The notes under the pieces are model-generated. The model saw only the letters and a list, made by a program, of their open reading frames with translations, was not told the DNA's origin and did not search any database. From Vreelandella olivaria (GTDB lineage Bacteria > Pseudomonadota > Gammaproteobacteria > Pseudomonadales > Halomonadaceae): 64,000 nt of DNA. The stretch's first letter is position 1; each line of letters opens with the position of its first letter. Below are positions 62,552-64,000 of this stretch, in pieces. The stretch lies in NCBI GenBank assembly GCA_004295565.1, contig AP019416.1:2480001-2544000 (forward strand), written 5' to 3'. The position numbers and the translations under genes were made by a program.

Positions 62552-64000
62552 ATGTCTCTTGAAACACGCCGTCTGGCCGAGCTGGCCGATCACGATGCTT
62601 TTATCAAACGTCATAATGGTCCAAGTCAAGATGACGTGGCCACCATGTTAAAAGCGCTCAACATGCAGCACATGGAAGATCTGATTGAACAGACCGTGCC
62701 GAGCGATATCCGTCTTGGCCGTGAGCTAGCGCTTGATGAACCGCGCAGCGAGTCAGAGGCGTTAGAGTACCTAGCTCAGCTAGCGCGGCAAAACCGCGTG
62801 ACTAAAAGCTATATTGGCCAGGGCTACTACGGCACCCATATGCCCGCGGTGATTCAGCGCAACGTACTGGAAAACCCGGGCTGGTATACCGCCTATACCC
62901 CCTACCAGCCAGAGATCTCTCAAGGCCGCCTGGAAGGCCTGCTGAACTTCCAACAAGTGGTGATGGATCTAACCGGTATGGAGCTGGCCAATGCGTCGCT
63001 GCTTGACGAAGCCACCGCCGCCGCCGAAGCCATGGCGCTGTGTAAGCGCGGCAACAAGAGAAGCAAATCCAACGTCTTCTTCGTCGCCGACGACGTTTTC
63101 CCACAAACGCTGGACGTGGTTAAAACCCGCGCCGAGTTCTTTGGCTTTGACTTGATCACCGGGCCTGCGGAGGAGCTAGCCAGCCACGATGTCTTTGGGG
63201 CCCTAGTCCAGTACCCCTCCGCCAGTGGTGAAGTGCGCGACCTGGCACCGCTATTAAGCGCCGCGGCTGAACGCAATATCATGACCTGTGTCGCCAGCGA
63301 TCTTTTGAGCCTGGTGCTGCTTAAAGAACCCGGCCAACTCGGTGCGGACATTGTGGTGGGCAACTCCCAGCGCTTTGGCGTGCCAATGGGCTTTGGTGGC
63401 CCTCACGCGGCGTTCTTTGCTACATCCGACAAGCTCAAGCGCTCGATCCCTGGGCGTATCATCGGCGTCTCCAAAGATAGCCGTGGTAATACGGCGCTGC
63501 GCATGGCGATGCAGACCCGCGAGCAGCATATCCGCCGCGAGAAAGCGACCTCGAACATCTGTACTGCCCAGGCGCTTCTGGCCAACATCGCAGGCTTTTA
63601 CGCCACCTATCACGGCGCTGAAGGGCTGCGCAAAATTGCCGGTCGTGTTCACCGCTTGGCGACTCTGCTCGCCGAGGGCCTCAAGCAGGCAGGCATAACG
63701 CTTGCTCATGACAGCTGGTTTGATACGCTGCGCTTGACTGGCGTCGATGCAGGTAAGATCCATGGCCGCGCCATGACTCACGATATTAATCTGCACTACT
63801 TCGCCAATGGCGATGTGGGTATCAGCCTGGATGAAACCACCACCGCGCACGATGTAGGCACCTTGTTTGACGTTCTACTGGGCGATGAGCACGGCCTTGC
63901 CGTTGCAGTACTCGACGAGCAGGTGGTGGCTAACGGTGCTTCCGGCATTCCCGCGGTCTGCCAGCGCGAAAGCGACTTTTGAGCCATCCCACCTTTAACC
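62552..64000 (+). CDS. gcvP: Glycine dehydrogenase (P protein), partial at right edge, one frameshift
   Basis: PLP-dependent decarboxylase of the glycine cleavage system. N-terminal start MSLETRRLAELADHDAFIKR, and GYYGTHMPAVIQRNVLENPG, ANASLLDEATAAAEAM follow. One T is missing near 63978, so a false stop interrupts; the next codons read FLSHPTFN and run off the window. Only the first half, up to about residue 483, is here; the second half with the PLP lysine lies to the right. Confidence 0.95.

Overview
The window is a gene-dense stretch of a gammaproteobacterial chromosome. Protein sequences and gene order fit Halomonas or a close relative in Halomonadaceae: the tol-pal, ruvCAB and aspS block is conserved, and ubiG, mupP and yciK are neighbours as in Pseudomonas. 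This assignment is inferred from protein resemblance and synteny; there is no rRNA in the window. I see no insertion sequence, prophage or CRISPR array. About 39 of the 60 protein genes are broken by one or more single-base indels, mostly in homopolymer runs, and the broken genes include essential ones (aspS, tolB, galU, prfC). The simplest reading is uncorrected long-read error, so I annotate these genes as full-length CDSs and note the breaks.

Layout. 1-3.5 kb: glutathione reductase, beta-carbonic anhydrase, cytochrome c' and MsrA. 3.5-12.5 kb (minus): galU, a UDP-glucose-dehydrogenase-like gene lacking the usual catalytic Cys, a membrane coiled-coil protein, tamA, tamB. 12.7-15 kb: ubiG and mupP (plus) facing yciK (minus). 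15-25 kb (minus): fmdB-type gene, aspS, ruvC-ruvA-ruvB, ybgC, tolQRAB, pal, cpoB, i.e. Holliday-junction processing plus the complete Tol-Pal envelope machine. 25-41 kb: mixed housekeeping genes (hydroxypyruvate reductase, acylphosphatase, YihY, a NadM-Nudix fusion, cardiolipin synthase, fumarase, uvrB-nei, an OsmC pair, ygfZ, prfC-tatD, a YjfB-like protein).

41-46 kb holds the most unusual locus: an ammonium channel fused to two PAS domains, GGDEF and EAL, transcribed divergently from a DadA-type amino-acid dehydrogenase across an AT-rich gap that contains a long inverted repeat. A minus-strand tRNA cluster (Pro, Arg, His, His) with a clear promoter follows, then folD, mtnN and pyrC.

49-57 kb combines a RegB/RegA redox two-component system with genes for 3-hydroxybutyrate and ketone-body use (bdhA; scoA-scoB with a divergent LysR regulator), an orphan HybE-like chaperone and a glutaredoxin. 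A 140-bp multibranched palindromic element lies between regA and bdhA. 57-64 kb: a PlsC-type acyltransferase, a LysM/degenerate-LytM lipoprotein probably activating an amidase, and the glycine cleavage genes (gcvT with an AGCS symporter on minus; gcvH-gcvP on plus, gcvP running off the right edge).
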